Shown here piece after piece: positions 26,006 to 34,485 of a stretch of 64,000 bases of DNA. Source of the DNA: Streptomyces beihaiensis (GTDB lineage Bacteria > Actinomycetota > Actinomycetes > Streptomycetales > Streptomycetaceae); assembly GCF_026274175.1 (NCBI RefSeq), contig NZ_JAPHNL010000002.1, forward strand, positions 18,213-82,212. Reading direction: 5' to 3'. A program made the translations under genes and the position numbers. The number at the start of each line of letters is the position of its first letter. The stretch's first letter is position 1. The notes beneath the pieces are model-generated. The model ran no database searches. It was not told the DNA's origin and was given only the letters and a program-made list of their open reading frames with translations.

Positions 26006-27202
26006 GTGTCGCAGAGCATCGAGGAACACGCCGGCGCTCGGATCGCCCGTATCCGGAAGCAGCGCGGCCTGACGCAGCAAGGGCTGGCGATGCGGGCGCA
26101 CCTGTCGAAGTCGCTGTTGTCGAAGGTCGAGTGCGGGCAGAAGCCCGCTTCCCCGGCCCTTGTCGCCGCCTGTGCCCGTGCACTGGGTGTTTCCACATCC
26201 GACCTGCTGGGACAGCCGTACGCCGACGAACTGCGGCGCGACCGCATGGACGCCCTGATCCAGCCGATCCGTGAGGGGCTGGAGAACTGGGACATCGCTC
26301 TGGACTGGGAGACGGCTCCGCGCCCGGCCTCGTTGGTCTGGGCGGATGTCCAGCGGGCTCTGGAGCAGCGCCGTCAGGCGCAGTACACGGACATGGTGCG
26401 CGACCTGCCTGTGCTGATCGACGAGTCGGTGCAGGCGGTGCATACCAGTACCGGGGAAGAGCAGCGGCTGGCTTACGAATGTCTGGCGGAGACGTTCCGT
26501 TGTGTGTTCACCGTGGCGTGGAAGCTCGGCTTCCTCGATCTCGCCACCGTCGCGTTGGACCGGCTCGTGTGGACCGCGCCGCGCGCCGACGAGCCGGGAC
26601 TGGCCGCGATGCATGCCTTTCTGCGTGCACAGACCACGTTGTCGTCGGGTCGGTACGACGTGGGTCTGCGGGTGGTTGATCGGGCTCTGCGGGACCTCGA
26701 AGGCCAGGAGTCACGCCGCCCGGCGGGCATTGAGGCGATGCGGGGCATGCTGCACCTGCGCGCCGCGACTATCGCGGGCCGGATGAAGGACCGGGACCAT
26801 GCGGACGCCCGCCTGGCCGAGGCCCGTGCCCTTGCCCAGGCAACGGGCGAGTTGCCGGACTTCGGTGTCACCTGGGGGCCGGTGAACGTCGGTGTGCATG
26901 CCGTGGCGATCGCCTCGGAGGCTGACGACTTCGAGCGTGCGATCGCACTCGCCGACAACGTGCGGATTCCACGCGGCTGGACCCGTTCCCGGGCTGGCCA
27001 CCACTGGATGGACCTCGGCCGGGCCCACGCGTGGGCGGGCCACCCGGAAAAGGCGCTGGACTGCCTGCACCAGGCCCGGCGCATCGCACCGCAGCAGACC
27101 CGCTACCACCCGACCGTGCGGGAGACCGTGCTGGCACTGAAGCGGCGGGAGCGGACGCGCAACGGCTCGTTGGCGCAGTACGCGGAGTGGGTCGGGATAT
27201 AG
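26006..27202 (+). CDS. XRE-family regulator with TPR-like C-terminus
   Basis: 398 residues from GTG 26006, 6 bp after GGAG. The N-terminal HTH reads ARIARIRKQRGLTQQGLAMRAHLSKSLLSKVECGQKPASPALVAACARALG (in parts). The rest is a helical solenoid with TPR-like units (for example GRAHAWAGHPEKALDCLHQARRIAP). This architecture is common in AICE and accessory-region regulators and may sense a small peptide or cell state. First gene of the element, reading toward the transfer genes, and followed by a hairpin terminator at 27222. Confidence 0.85.
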   Translation: MSQSIEEHAGARIARIRKQRGLTQQGLAMRAHLSKSLLSKVECGQKPASPALVAACARALGVSTSDLLGQPYADELRRDRMDALIQPIREGLENWDIALDWETAPRPASLVWADVQRALEQRRQAQYTDMVRDLPVLIDESVQAVHTSTGEEQRLAYECLAETFRCVFTVAWKLGFLDLATVALDRLVWTAPRADEPGLAAMHAFLRAQTTLSSGRYDVGLRVVDRALRDLEGQESRRPAGIEAMRGMLHLRAATIAGRMKDRDHADARLAEARALAQATGELPDFGVTWGPVNVGVHAVAIASEADDFERAIALADNVRIPRGWTRSRAGHHWMDLGRAHAWAGHPEKALDCLHQARRIAPQQTRYHPTVRETVLALKRRERTRNGSLAQYAEWVGI

Positions 27203-27221
27203 CGGATTTATAGCGGGAGGA

Positions 27222-27241
27222 GTTGCACCCTTCGGTGCAAC
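27222..27241 (+). terminator. Hairpin after XRE regulator
   Basis: GTTGCACC-cttc-GGTGCAAC, perfect 8-bp stem with a tetraloop, 20 bp after the stop codon. Confidence 0.7.
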
Positions 27242-27340
27242 CACGGTGCATCGCCGGTCGGCAGGCTGACGTCTCGTCAGGACCCCCGCGGCCGCGCGAA
27301 CGGTCCGGGGGCATGGCCAACGCTGACAAGGAGCGTCGAC

Positions 27341-27646
27341 ATGCCGCACTGTATCGCCCACATCTTCGAGCCGCTGCTGCGGCTGCTGTGGCCCGCTCGG
27401 GGTCGCCATCGCAGACCTGATCACTCATCCGCCGGCCTTGCTGTAGAGGCGTCGACCGCCTGTCCGACTCGCGTACCGGCCGCCCAGGTACTGCGTGGTG
27501 AGGAAATCGGGCTGGTCCGCCCGTACCTGGTCGCGCACGAGCGGCGAGAGACGCAGAAGCAGCAGGCTCGGCGTCGCGCGCTCCGGCTGGCTGTGCGCGG
27601 CGACATCAGTCCCCGGTTGTTCGGCGGAGTGGAGGTCACGGCGTGA
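27341..27646 (+). CDS. Small conserved AICE protein, unknown function
   Basis: 101 residues: MPHCIAHIFEPLLRLLWPARGRHR, a Pro/Ala linker, then VLRGEEIGLVRPYLVAHERRETQKQQARRRALRLAVRGDI. Similar small proteins (amphipathic N-terminus, RGEEI.LVRPY.VAHE core) accompany XRE regulators in Streptomyces. AAGGAG lies 7 bp before the ATG. It overlaps the next gene by 4 bp (GTGA). No function can be assigned. Confidence 0.65.
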   Translation: MPHCIAHIFEPLLRLLWPARGRHRRPDHSSAGLAVEASTACPTRVPAAQVLRGEEIGLVRPYLVAHERRETQKQQARRRALRLAVRGDISPRLFGGVEVTA

Positions 27647-28011
27647 CGAGCGGGACCGGACAGCTGCGCCTGCTGCCGTGGGCCGGGCCCGAGGGCAAGC
27701 CGTGCTATCTCGCAAGTGACGGGGCCGGATATCTGTCGAGGCTCGCCGACAACATGGAGTCGACCCAGCTCGGCCTGGCCGGGGAACTCTTCCAGGAGGC
27801 CAAGCGTGTTCTGGACAAGCGGCAGTGGACGGAGGGCGAACTGCACCTTCTGGCAGTCCAGTTGGCTGAAGCGCTCGGCAACGTGCGCCGCATCGCGGTG
27901 AGTCGCGGCGCGCGCCTGCCCACACCCGCCGACGACGATCTCGACACCGTGGACGACCTCGAGGACGAGGAAAAGAGGCAGGAGAGTTCATACCCGGCCG
28001 TCTGCCGCTGA
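27643..28011 (+). CDS. Small AICE protein, unknown function
   Basis: 122 residues from GTG 27643, overlapping the previous stop. The core LLPWAGPEGKPCYLASDGAGYLSRLADNMESTQLGLAGELFQEAKRVL is helical and the tail is acidic (DDDLDTVDDLEDEEKRQ). No catalytic motif is visible. Its coupling to the gene at 27341 suggests they act together. Confidence 0.65.
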   Translation: MTSGTGQLRLLPWAGPEGKPCYLASDGAGYLSRLADNMESTQLGLAGELFQEAKRVLDKRQWTEGELHLLAVQLAEALGNVRRIAVSRGARLPTPADDDLDTVDDLEDEEKRQESSYPAVCR

Positions 28012-28102
28012 CCGTGCCTCGTGGCTCCCTGTTCCCATCCAAACCGGGCCGGTAGAGATCCCCGGAGAGCCATGGTTCTCCGGGGATCTCCCTTGCATGC
28101 CG

Positions 28103-29035
28103 TCAGGTGTCCTGGGAGCGCTTGGTTCCTGGACGATGGCTCGCCTCTTCCAGGCGCTCCAGGCGCTCGCGCATGTCGGCCATCTGCTCCAGGATCAGAT
28201 CCAGCTTGCCCGCCAGATCCATGTCCCGGGATGCCGACGGAGTGGGGTGCGGTGGCTGCTCTCCTGAGCTGCCTTCCGTTCCGCCTGTGTCTCCCGGCTC
28301 GCCCCAGAAGAGGCTTTCGCCGATGACATAAGCCAGCTCTTCCGGCTGCGGCTCGCTCGGCCGGGTGCGGGAGGGGATCTTCTTGCGCGGGTTCTTGTAG
28401 ACCTTGCGGACGTGCCCTTCCAGGGCCATCGTGGCCAGGGCCTGTTCGGTGTTCTCTTCGCTGTGGCCGATGGCCTTGGCGGCCTCCGCTGCGGTCAGCC
28501 GGGTGCCTTTGGGCCACGAGCCGTTACGGATCTTCTGAACAAGGGCCGCGTGGGCGAGGTGCCGTCCGAGGGCGGGATCGTCCGCGTCGCGTACGTAGGC
28601 GTCGTGGCTGTGTTCTTCGTCCTCGTAGCGGAGCCATTCGTTGCGTACGAGCAGGCTGACCGCCGTATCGATGACGCGGACCGGTACCGCGTAGTGGTCG
28701 GCGAGCGTTTCACGGCCCGGCAGCTTGGTCCCCGGGGTGAGGATGCCGGAGCGGATCTGACGTTCCAGCTCCTTGACGACGCTCTCAAAGGCGTGCTCGA
28801 AGTCCGCGGACCTGCTGACGAAGGTGCCCTTGCCCTGGCGGGTCATGACCCATCCCTCACTGCGCAGGAGCCGCACCGCCTTCTGCACGGTCAGGCTCGA
28901 CGCGCCGTACGCCTCCATCAACTGGCTGTGGGACGGCAGCAACTGCCCCGGCTGGAGCTTCTCACTTCGGATCTGCTGCTTGAGATCGTCCGCGATGCGC
29001 TCGAACGCCAGGCGCGCGTCGTCGGCAGGAGGCAT
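28103..29035 (-). CDS. GntR-type regulator with three winged-helix units (KorSA-like)
   Basis: 310 residues from ATG 29035 (MPPADDARLAFERIADDL), with GAGGG 6 bp upstream. The first winged helix is a standard GntR domain (LLPSHSQLMEAYGASSLTVQKAVRLL...GKGTFV). A second (QIRSGILTPGTKLPGRETLADHYAVPVRVIDTAVSLL) and a third (KIRNGSWPKGTRLTAAEAAKAIGHSEENTEQALATM) follow, then a Pro/Gly linker and a C-terminal coiled coil (LDLILEQMADMRERLERLEEA). KorSA-type GntR proteins repress AICE excision and transfer genes; its divergent position next to the transfer operon fits. Three tandem units are unusual. Confidence 0.8.
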   Translation of the reverse strand: MPPADDARLAFERIADDLKQQIRSEKLQPGQLLPSHSQLMEAYGASSLTVQKAVRLLRSEGWVMTRQGKGTFVSRSADFEHAFESVVKELERQIRSGILTPGTKLPGRETLADHYAVPVRVIDTAVSLLVRNEWLRYEDEEHSHDAYVRDADDPALGRHLAHAALVQKIRNGSWPKGTRLTAAEAAKAIGHSEENTEQALATMALEGHVRKVYKNPRKKIPSRTRPSEPQPEELAYVIGESLFWGEPGDTGGTEGSSGEQPPHPTPSASRDMDLAGKLDLILEQMADMRERLERLEEASHRPGTKRSQDT

Positions 29036-29206
29036 CGTCATCCCTCGGGTCGGCGTACATCGGTGGCCGGAAGGACGGGCCAGCCGCCATTCCCGCAGCA
29101 CAGCGCGCTGCACCGGCCAGATTAGCGACCCCAGGGACAGAGCGAGAGCGGAACAGTGATGAATAGGGATGGATGGAGTTGGATTGAGTCGGGTAGAGTC
29201 GCGTCA

Positions 29207-29233
29207 CGCGATCATCCACATTGATGAATCGCG
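29207..29233. promoter_or_regulatory. Palindrome in the GntR/transfer divergent region
   Basis: cgcgatcatc and gatgaatcgcg form an imperfect inverted repeat spanning 27 bp, 23 bp before the GTG at 29256. A likely operator for the divergent GntR-type repressor. Upstream, gggatggatgg/gagtcgggtagagtc direct repeats add structure. Confidence 0.5.
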
Positions 29234-29255
29234 CCCCTCTACCTGGAGGTTTGCC

Positions 29256-29591
29256 GTGAAGACCATGCCCATCGACCAGTCCCAGGCCCTGGTGATCCTG
29301 ACCTCCGAGCCTCGGCCGCGGTTCAAGGACCGCGACAGCCAGCAGCCCGCGATCGACCGGGCCACCGCGACCCACCTGCACCTGGTGGACGTGATGTTCG
29401 CCTTCAACGGCCGCGCCGAAGTGATCACCGTGAACGTCCCCGAGCCGGGTCTCGGAAAGGGCCTGAAGGTCGGCCTGCCGGTCGCCTTCACCGGCCTGGT
29501 CGCCTCGGCCTGGGAGAACGAGATCAACGGCAAGGACCGCCACGGCATCTCCCTGCGCGCCGACGCCATCACCGCCAAGGCGAGTGCCTGA
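29256..29591 (+). CDS. Small conserved AICE protein upstream of TraSA
   Basis: 111 residues from GTG 29256, 6 bp after GGAGG. Sequence: VKTMPIDQSQALVILTSEPRPRF...HLHLVDVMFAFNGRAEVITVNVPEPG...VAFTGLVASAWENEINGK. Proteins like this precede the FtsK-type transfer gene in many Streptomyces integrative elements; none has a role I can state. Its stop overlaps the ATG of the next gene (TGATGA). Confidence 0.7.
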   Translation: MKTMPIDQSQALVILTSEPRPRFKDRDSQQPAIDRATATHLHLVDVMFAFNGRAEVITVNVPEPGLGKGLKVGLPVAFTGLVASAWENEINGKDRHGISLRADAITAKASA

Positions 29592-30919
29592 TGACCGGCA
29601 ACCCCCTCGGACTCGCGCTGCTGGTCGTCTCCGGCCTCGGCACGCTCGGGCTGCTGGGCTGGGCCGGGTTCTGCTTCTCGCGCTGGTACCGGGCCGATGC
29701 CGAGACCCGTGTCAGCCTGCGGCAGGCACGGCGGATGCGGTGGAGCTGGAAGCGGCTCGCGCCGATGCTCGGCCTGGCCGTCAAGGACGCAACCCCCACC
29801 GTGCTCCAGCAGTACGGCCCACAGGAACAGCCGACGAAACCGCGCGTGCTGGTGCCCCGCCTGCACACCCGCGCCGACGCTTTCGGCGTCACCGTCACCG
29901 CCGACGCGCTGCCGCAGGTCGGGCTGAGTGCCTGGCAGGACGCCAGCGAGGGCCTGTGCGACGCCTGGGGCATGCGCCGCATCCGGATCACCCAGCCCAC
30001 ACCAGGTGTGATCGTCGCGCGCGGCTTCCGGCGGGAACCGCTGGAGGCGGTGATCCGCTCACCGCTGCTCGGCCCGGACGGCTCCCCGGTCTGCCGACCA
30101 GGTCAGTTCGTCTCTACCGATGACGTGCTGCTCGGCTGGGACGAAGACGGCACCCCCGTCGTGCTCAACCTCGCCTACTCCGCCCACGCCCTCATCGCCG
30201 GCGCCACCCGCTCCGGCAAATCGATCACCGTCAACACCCTGCTCGCCCACGCCTCCCTCATGCGGGACGTGCGCCTGATCGTGATCGACCCCAACCTCGG
30301 CGCCGTCGCGCCCTGGTGGCGCACCGCACACAAAGTCTCCGACGCCATCCACCTCGACGAACCGACCGAGATCCTGCGCTGGGTACGCGAGGAAATGCAG
30401 CGCCGTGAGCGGCTGTTCTGGTCCGGCCGCACCGACCGCATCACCGACTTCAGCCCCGACCTGCCGCTGCTGCTCGTGGTGATCGACGAGGTGGCCAACT
30501 ACACCCGTCACCCCGACCGTAAGTCCCGCGAACGCTTCGAGGCCGAACTGCTGGCCATCGCCAGCCAGGGCGCCAAGTTCGGCGTCCGGCTGTGGCTGCT
30601 CACCCAGAAACCCTCCGCCGACGTGCTCACCACCGCCATCCGCACCAACCTGTCCGCCCGGATCTGCCACCGCGTCGACACCGTCGAGGACTTCCTGCAC
30701 CTCTTCCCCGACGGCCGCGAACTGGACATCACCGCCGCCGACCGCACCATGCCCCAGGGCGTCTCCATCGCCTCCGTCGGCGACATGCGCACGCCCGTCC
30801 GGCTGCGCTCGGTCTACCTGCCCACCGAAGCATGCTGGCAGATCAACGACCTCATGTGCAGCAACGGACTGAAGGTCCGCGAACTGCCCGCCTCTGCCGA
30901 CCTGGACAAAGCCGCGTGA
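29591..30919 (+). CDS. traSA: FtsK/SpoIIIE-type DNA translocase (TraSA-like)
   Basis: 442 residues. An N-terminal membrane helix (LGLALLVVSGLGTLGLLGWAGF) precedes the ATPase domain. Walker A is GATRSGKS near residue 208 and Walker B is LLLVVIDEV near residue 300. TraSA/TraB proteins move double-stranded DNA between mycelial cells and are the only essential transfer protein of such elements. The length fits TraSA of AICEs. Translation is coupled to the upstream gene. Confidence 0.88.
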   Translation: MTGNPLGLALLVVSGLGTLGLLGWAGFCFSRWYRADAETRVSLRQARRMRWSWKRLAPMLGLAVKDATPTVLQQYGPQEQPTKPRVLVPRLHTRADAFGVTVTADALPQVGLSAWQDASEGLCDAWGMRRIRITQPTPGVIVARGFRREPLEAVIRSPLLGPDGSPVCRPGQFVSTDDVLLGWDEDGTPVVLNLAYSAHALIAGATRSGKSITVNTLLAHASLMRDVRLIVIDPNLGAVAPWWRTAHKVSDAIHLDEPTEILRWVREEMQRRERLFWSGRTDRITDFSPDLPLLLVVIDEVANYTRHPDRKSRERFEAELLAIASQGAKFGVRLWLLTQKPSADVLTTAIRTNLSARICHRVDTVEDFLHLFPDGRELDITAADRTMPQGVSIASVGDMRTPVRLRSVYLPTEACWQINDLMCSNGLKVRELPASADLDKAA

Positions 30920-31047
30920 CCCGCGCCGGTCAGCCGCCCGAGTCGGAAAGCCCCGCTCCCGACCGAGTCCGTAACGCAGTCATCCCCGGCAAGGGCGTGT
31001 AGTCGCCAAACCCTCGCCCCTGCCGGGGCCTCCCTCCCCATCCATCC

Positions 31048-31067
31048 ACGGCACACGCATGTGCCGT
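31048..31067. repeat. 8-bp hairpin before the replication gene
   Basis: ACGGCACA-cgca-TGTGCCGT, perfect. It lies 22 bp before the RepSA start, within a 170-bp spacer; it may end traSA transcripts or belong to the replication origin. Confidence 0.6.
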
Positions 31068-31089
31068 AGCGCAGAGAGGTCCCGCCAGC

Positions 31090-32436
31090 ATGCCACCACA
31101 CAACCCCACCACCACAATCCCCCACCCCGAACCGGCCGCAGCCGTACTGCCGTCGTTTACCGGGTACCGGGACCTGCTCGGCCTGATACGGCAGCTGTCC
31201 TCGCTTGGCGGGTGCGCCCGGCCCATCCGGCTCGAAGGCCACCGAACCGAGAACGACGCCTTCACCGGCGAGATCCTGCGCGAACTGAAGTCCAAGGAAC
31301 TGCCCGCCGGGCACCTCCTGGTCCGCTGCGGCAACCGCCGCACCACCCGCTGCCCCTCCTGCGCCGAGCTCTACCGCCAGGACACCTACCACCTCATCGC
31401 CGCCGGCCTACGCGGCGGCAAGAACATCCCCGACCAGGTCGCCGCCCACCCCCGCGTCTTCGCCACCCTCACCGCGCCCTCGTACGGACCGGTCCACGGC
31501 CGACGCGTCAACGGCTCCGCCCGCTGCCGCTGCGGACGCACCCACACCAAAGGCGACCCGATCCTCGGTGCCCCGCTCGACCCCGAGCACTACGACTACA
31601 CCGGCGCGGTGCTGTGGAACGCCCACGCCCCCGCCCTGTGGGCGCGCTTCATGCTCCACCTGCGCCGCACCATCGCCGCCGCAGCCGGAATCCCCCAGCG
31701 CCTGCTCCACAGGGTCGCCCGCGTCTCGTACGCCAAGGTCGCCGAGTACCAGCGGCGCGGACTGATCCACTTCCACGCCGTAATCCGCCTCGACGGCCCC
31801 GCAGGCAGCTACACCCCACCACCCGCATGGGCCACGCCCGAGACGTTGGCCGATGGCGTCCACGTTGCCGCTGCCCGCGCCCATGTCGACGGGCCGGAGA
31901 TCGACGGTCGGACCTACTCCTTCGGCTTCGGCAGGGAGCTGGACGTCAAGGTCATCCAGTCCGCCGCCTTCCAGGCCGGGACCACAATTACCGAGGGCAA
32001 GGTCGCCGGGTACGTTGCCAAGTACGCCACCAAGGGCGCCGAAAGCGCGGCCGGCACCCTCGACCGCCGACTGAAGCTGATCGCCGAACTCGGCCAGGAG
32101 ACCATTCCCGAGCACGCCGCCCGCATGATCCGCACCGCCTGGGCCCTGGGCGCCCGCCGGGACCTCGGACACCTGAAGCTGCGGGCCTGGGCCCACATGC
32201 TCGGCTTCCGCGGCCACTTCTCCACCAAGACCCGCGCCTACTCCACCACCCTCGGGGCCCTCCGGGCCGCCCGCGCCGCCTGGCAGAGCCGTCACACCCC
32301 CGACCCCGAACCGACCACCCTCGTCCTCGCCCACTGGGCCTACGACGGCACCGGCCTCACCCCCGACCTCGAACGCCTCGCCGCCCTCATCAGCGGCGGC
32401 CCGACGCGCGAACCGGCGGTGACCACTCGTGCGTGA
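31090..32436 (+). CDS. repSA: Replication initiator (RepSA-like)
   Basis: 448 residues. A zinc-finger-like RCGNRRTTRCPSC near residue 82 and GSARCRCGRTH near residue 145, then HFHAVIRLDGP (residues 225-236), which has the HUH-type metal-binding pair of rolling-circle initiators. Later KVAGYVAKYATKGAE carries the Tyr/Lys region expected for the nicking site. RepSA initiates rolling-circle replication of the excised element. Its 3' end overlaps xis by 8 bp. Confidence 0.88.
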   Translation: MPPHNPTTTIPHPEPAAAVLPSFTGYRDLLGLIRQLSSLGGCARPIRLEGHRTENDAFTGEILRELKSKELPAGHLLVRCGNRRTTRCPSCAELYRQDTYHLIAAGLRGGKNIPDQVAAHPRVFATLTAPSYGPVHGRRVNGSARCRCGRTHTKGDPILGAPLDPEHYDYTGAVLWNAHAPALWARFMLHLRRTIAAAAGIPQRLLHRVARVSYAKVAEYQRRGLIHFHAVIRLDGPAGSYTPPPAWATPETLADGVHVAAARAHVDGPEIDGRTYSFGFGRELDVKVIQSAAFQAGTTITEGKVAGYVAKYATKGAESAAGTLDRRLKLIAELGQETIPEHAARMIRTAWALGARRDLGHLKLRAWAHMLGFRGHFSTKTRAYSTTLGALRAARAAWQSRHTPDPEPTTLVLAHWAYDGTGLTPDLERLAALISGGPTREPAVTTRA

Positions 32437-32614
32437 CGACGAACTCCTCACCGTCCCCGAAGCCATGGCCCGCCTCAAGATCGGCCGCTCCGCCCTCTAC
32501 GACCTCCTGCGCACCCGCCGCCTGGCCTCCCTGACCATCGGCCGCGCCCGCCGCATCCCCACCCACGCCCTCGCTGACTACGTCCAACGCCACCTGGAAG
32601 AGGCCACCCGATGA
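32429..32614 (+). CDS. xis: Excisionase (Xis), HTH/MerR-like
   Basis: 61 residues from GTG 32429: MRDDELLTVPEAMARLKIGRSALYDLLRTRRLASLTIGRARRIP. A winged HTH of the excisionase/helix-turn-helix_17 class that bends the att DNA so integrase can excise the element. It overlaps both neighbours by a few bases, giving coupled repSA-xis-int translation. The beheaded copy is at 22501. Confidence 0.9.
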   Translation: MRDDELLTVPEAMARLKIGRSALYDLLRTRRLASLTIGRARRIPTHALADYVQRHLEEATR

Positions 32615-33927
32615 CCGCGCCCAGGCGCAAGAAGACCCGCGCCAACGGCGACGGAACCATCTACCAGCGCAAGGACGGCCGCTGGGAAGCCGCCGGATAC
32701 GTCCTCGCCCCCGGCAACACCCGCAAACGCATCCGCGTCTACGGCAACTCGCGCACTGAGGCGCAGGCCAAGCTGACCGAGAAGATCGCCGCCAGCAACC
32801 GCGGCATCCCCATCGTCACCGCCCAGGGCAGCCTCGCGGCGTACCTGACGTACTGGCTGGAGAACGTTGCCGTCCACCAACTCCGCGAGACCACCCACAC
32901 CCGCTACAGCGCCGTCGTCGAGCAGTACCTCATCCCCGGCCTCGGCCGGAAGAAGCTCGCCAAGCTCACCGCCAAGGACATCCGCACCTGGCTCAACGAA
33001 CTGCGGACCGTCTGCCGGTGCTGCGCACGCGGCATCGACGCGGGACGCGATCCCAGGGCCCAGGCCAGCCGTCGCCCGCGTTGCTGCGCGATCGGCCAGT
33101 GCTGTCGCAAGCGCCTCTCCCCGGTCACGCTCGCCTACATCCACTCCGTGCTCAAGTCCGCCCTGGAGCACGCCGTGCGCGAGGAGGAGATTCCCCGCAA
33201 CGTCGCCCGCAACGTCCGCACCGGAACCCCTCGCCCCCGCCGCTTCAACCCCCTCACCGCCGACGAAGCCCGACGCTTCCTCACCGCCGCCCAGGGCCAC
33301 CGGCACGCCGCCCTGTTCGAACTCGCCCTGCGCACCGGCCTACGCAAGGGCGAACTCCTCGGCCTGCGCTGGGAAGACCTCGACCTCGACGGCTGCACCG
33401 CCACCATCCGCCGCACCCTCCAGCGCACCCGTACCGGCGGTCTGACCACCTTGCCGACCAAGACCATCAGCTCCGAACGCCGCATCGCGCTGCCGGTCTC
33501 CTGCGTCACCTCGCTTCGCGCGCACCGCGAGCATCAGGCACGCGAGAAGGCCCACGCGGGCTCCGACTGGCAGGGCAGCGGGCACGTCTTCACCCGGTTC
33601 GACGGCTACCCGATCGAGCCCTCCACCCTCACCAAGCAGTTCAACGCGCTACTCCGCAACACCCACCTGCGACCGATCCGGTTCCACGACCTCCGCCACT
33701 CAACAGCAACCCTCCTCCTGGAACAGGGCGTCGAACTCGTCGTCATCAAGGAGCTCCTGGGGCACGCCCACATCGGCGTCACCGCCACCGTGTACGCGCA
33801 TGTCCGGCTCCGCCTCCAACGCGACGCCATCGACCTCCTTGGCCGCGTCCTGCGCAACCCCTCAGAGGCCACCACCGGGCCCGACGAAGGCGACGACCCC
33901 CCGCTTTGTGCAGCACCCGTCCGCTGA
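32611..33927 (+). CDS. int: Tyrosine site-specific integrase (intact)
   Basis: 438 residues. An N-terminal Arg/Lys-rich arm (RANGDGTIYQRKDGRWEAAGY), a core-binding domain, and an inserted Cys cluster CRCCARGIDAGRDP...RPRCCAIGQCC (residues 132-165) are followed by the catalytic domain: R in LALRTGLRKGELLGL, HxxR in FHDLRHSTATLLLEQG, H and Y in LLGHAHIGVTATVYAHV. The Cys cluster is typical of a Streptomyces AICE integrase group. It integrates and, with Xis, excises the element at the adjacent att site. Confidence 0.95.
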   Translation: MTAPRRKKTRANGDGTIYQRKDGRWEAAGYVLAPGNTRKRIRVYGNSRTEAQAKLTEKIAASNRGIPIVTAQGSLAAYLTYWLENVAVHQLRETTHTRYSAVVEQYLIPGLGRKKLAKLTAKDIRTWLNELRTVCRCCARGIDAGRDPRAQASRRPRCCAIGQCCRKRLSPVTLAYIHSVLKSALEHAVREEEIPRNVARNVRTGTPRPRRFNPLTADEARRFLTAAQGHRHAALFELALRTGLRKGELLGLRWEDLDLDGCTATIRRTLQRTRTGGLTTLPTKTISSERRIALPVSCVTSLRAHREHQAREKAHAGSDWQGSGHVFTRFDGYPIEPSTLTKQFNALLRNTHLRPIRFHDLRHSTATLLLEQGVELVVIKELLGHAHIGVTATVYAHVRLRLQRDAIDLLGRVLRNPSEATTGPDEGDDPPLCAAPVR

Positions 33928-33953
33928 CGTTGCCGTCAACCACTGCCGTCAGA
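33925..33953. other. Right attachment site of the AICE (candidate)
   Basis: It begins at the integrase stop and holds tgccgtc at 33931 and 33944, the latter continuing as tgccgtcaga. It is nearly identical to the site after int1 (23949), after which the two loci diverge completely. Position next to int is where attP-derived ends lie in these elements. Confidence 0.6.
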
Positions 33954-33970
33954 GCATCCAGGAACACCAT

Positions 33971-34006
33971 AGCGGCCCCATCGGTAACAAATCCGATGGG
34001 GCCGCT
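33971..34006 (+). terminator. Terminator downstream of integrase
   Basis: agcggccccatcgg pairs perfectly with ccgatggggccgct (14 bp, 8-nt loop). It separates int from the convergent immunity gene, as at the int1 locus. Confidence 0.85.
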
Positions 34007-34022
34007 CGACATCTGGACTCGA

Positions 34023-34460
34023 TTACGGCTTAAGCGCCTTAGAAACCAAGAACTCCAGGAATTCTTGATTCTCAGGCATCACTTCGCCAGTTTCATGATC
34101 AAGAAAGGTCACCCGATCCAGGCAGGCGCCATTCTCGACCATGAATCCCCAAAGATCTCCAGTACCAACTGGAGAAAATGCCACGAAATCAGCATCCCAC
34201 CAGCGTTCACTGTTGACGGACTGAAAGTCCTCTACACTTCCTTGACGCGGACCCAGCGGGAAGATGTCGAGGAATCCGAATCCACCGCCACCCACGGTTG
34301 CCATGAAGCGCCTATAGGAGACAGGTAGGACTACTCGAAAGTTGGCCTCAATATCGGCGATTTCCTCTTCAGAGGCCCGCCACCCTTCAAAGCCTTCAAA
34401 CCAGAATGGGTGAGTCGATCTGACCTGTTCAAGCAAGGTCTCAAACTCCGAGTAGTCCAC
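34023..34460 (-). CDS. SUKH (SMI1/KNR4) immunity protein for the RHS toxin
   Basis: 145 residues from GTG 34460: MDYSEFETLLEQVRSTHPFWFEGFEGWRASEEEIADIEANFRVVLPVSYRRFMATVGGGGFGFLDIFPL (in parts). The 'W..ASEEEI..IE..F...LP..Y..FM...GGGGFG' pattern is the SUKH-1 signature. SUKH proteins neutralise cognate toxin tips. It starts 25 bp after the RHS toxin stop on the same strand, the standard toxin-immunity order, and is less GC-rich than the chromosome. Confidence 0.85.
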   Translation of the reverse strand: MDYSEFETLLEQVRSTHPFWFEGFEGWRASEEEIADIEANFRVVLPVSYRRFMATVGGGGFGFLDIFPLGPRQGSVEDFQSVNSERWWDADFVAFSPVGTGDLWGFMVENGACLDRVTFLDHETGEVMPENQEFLEFLVSKALKP

Positions 34461-34485
34461 TTCGTTCCAGCCCTTCTAGCCGCCG

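Larger units (their letters stand above)
25391..33953 (+). mobile_element. Compact AICE (pSAM2-type integrative and conjugative element)
   Basis: About 8.6 kb carrying an XRE regulator, two small ICE proteins, a GntR-type repressor, a small conserved ICE protein, a TraSA-like FtsK ATPase, a RepSA-like initiator, Xis and Int, in the order typical of Streptomyces AICEs. Rep-Xis-Int overlap by 4-8 bp. All core genes look intact. The right end is fixed by the integrase and att-like site; the left end is inferred. No tRNA is found at either end, unusual for this class. Confidence 0.75.
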
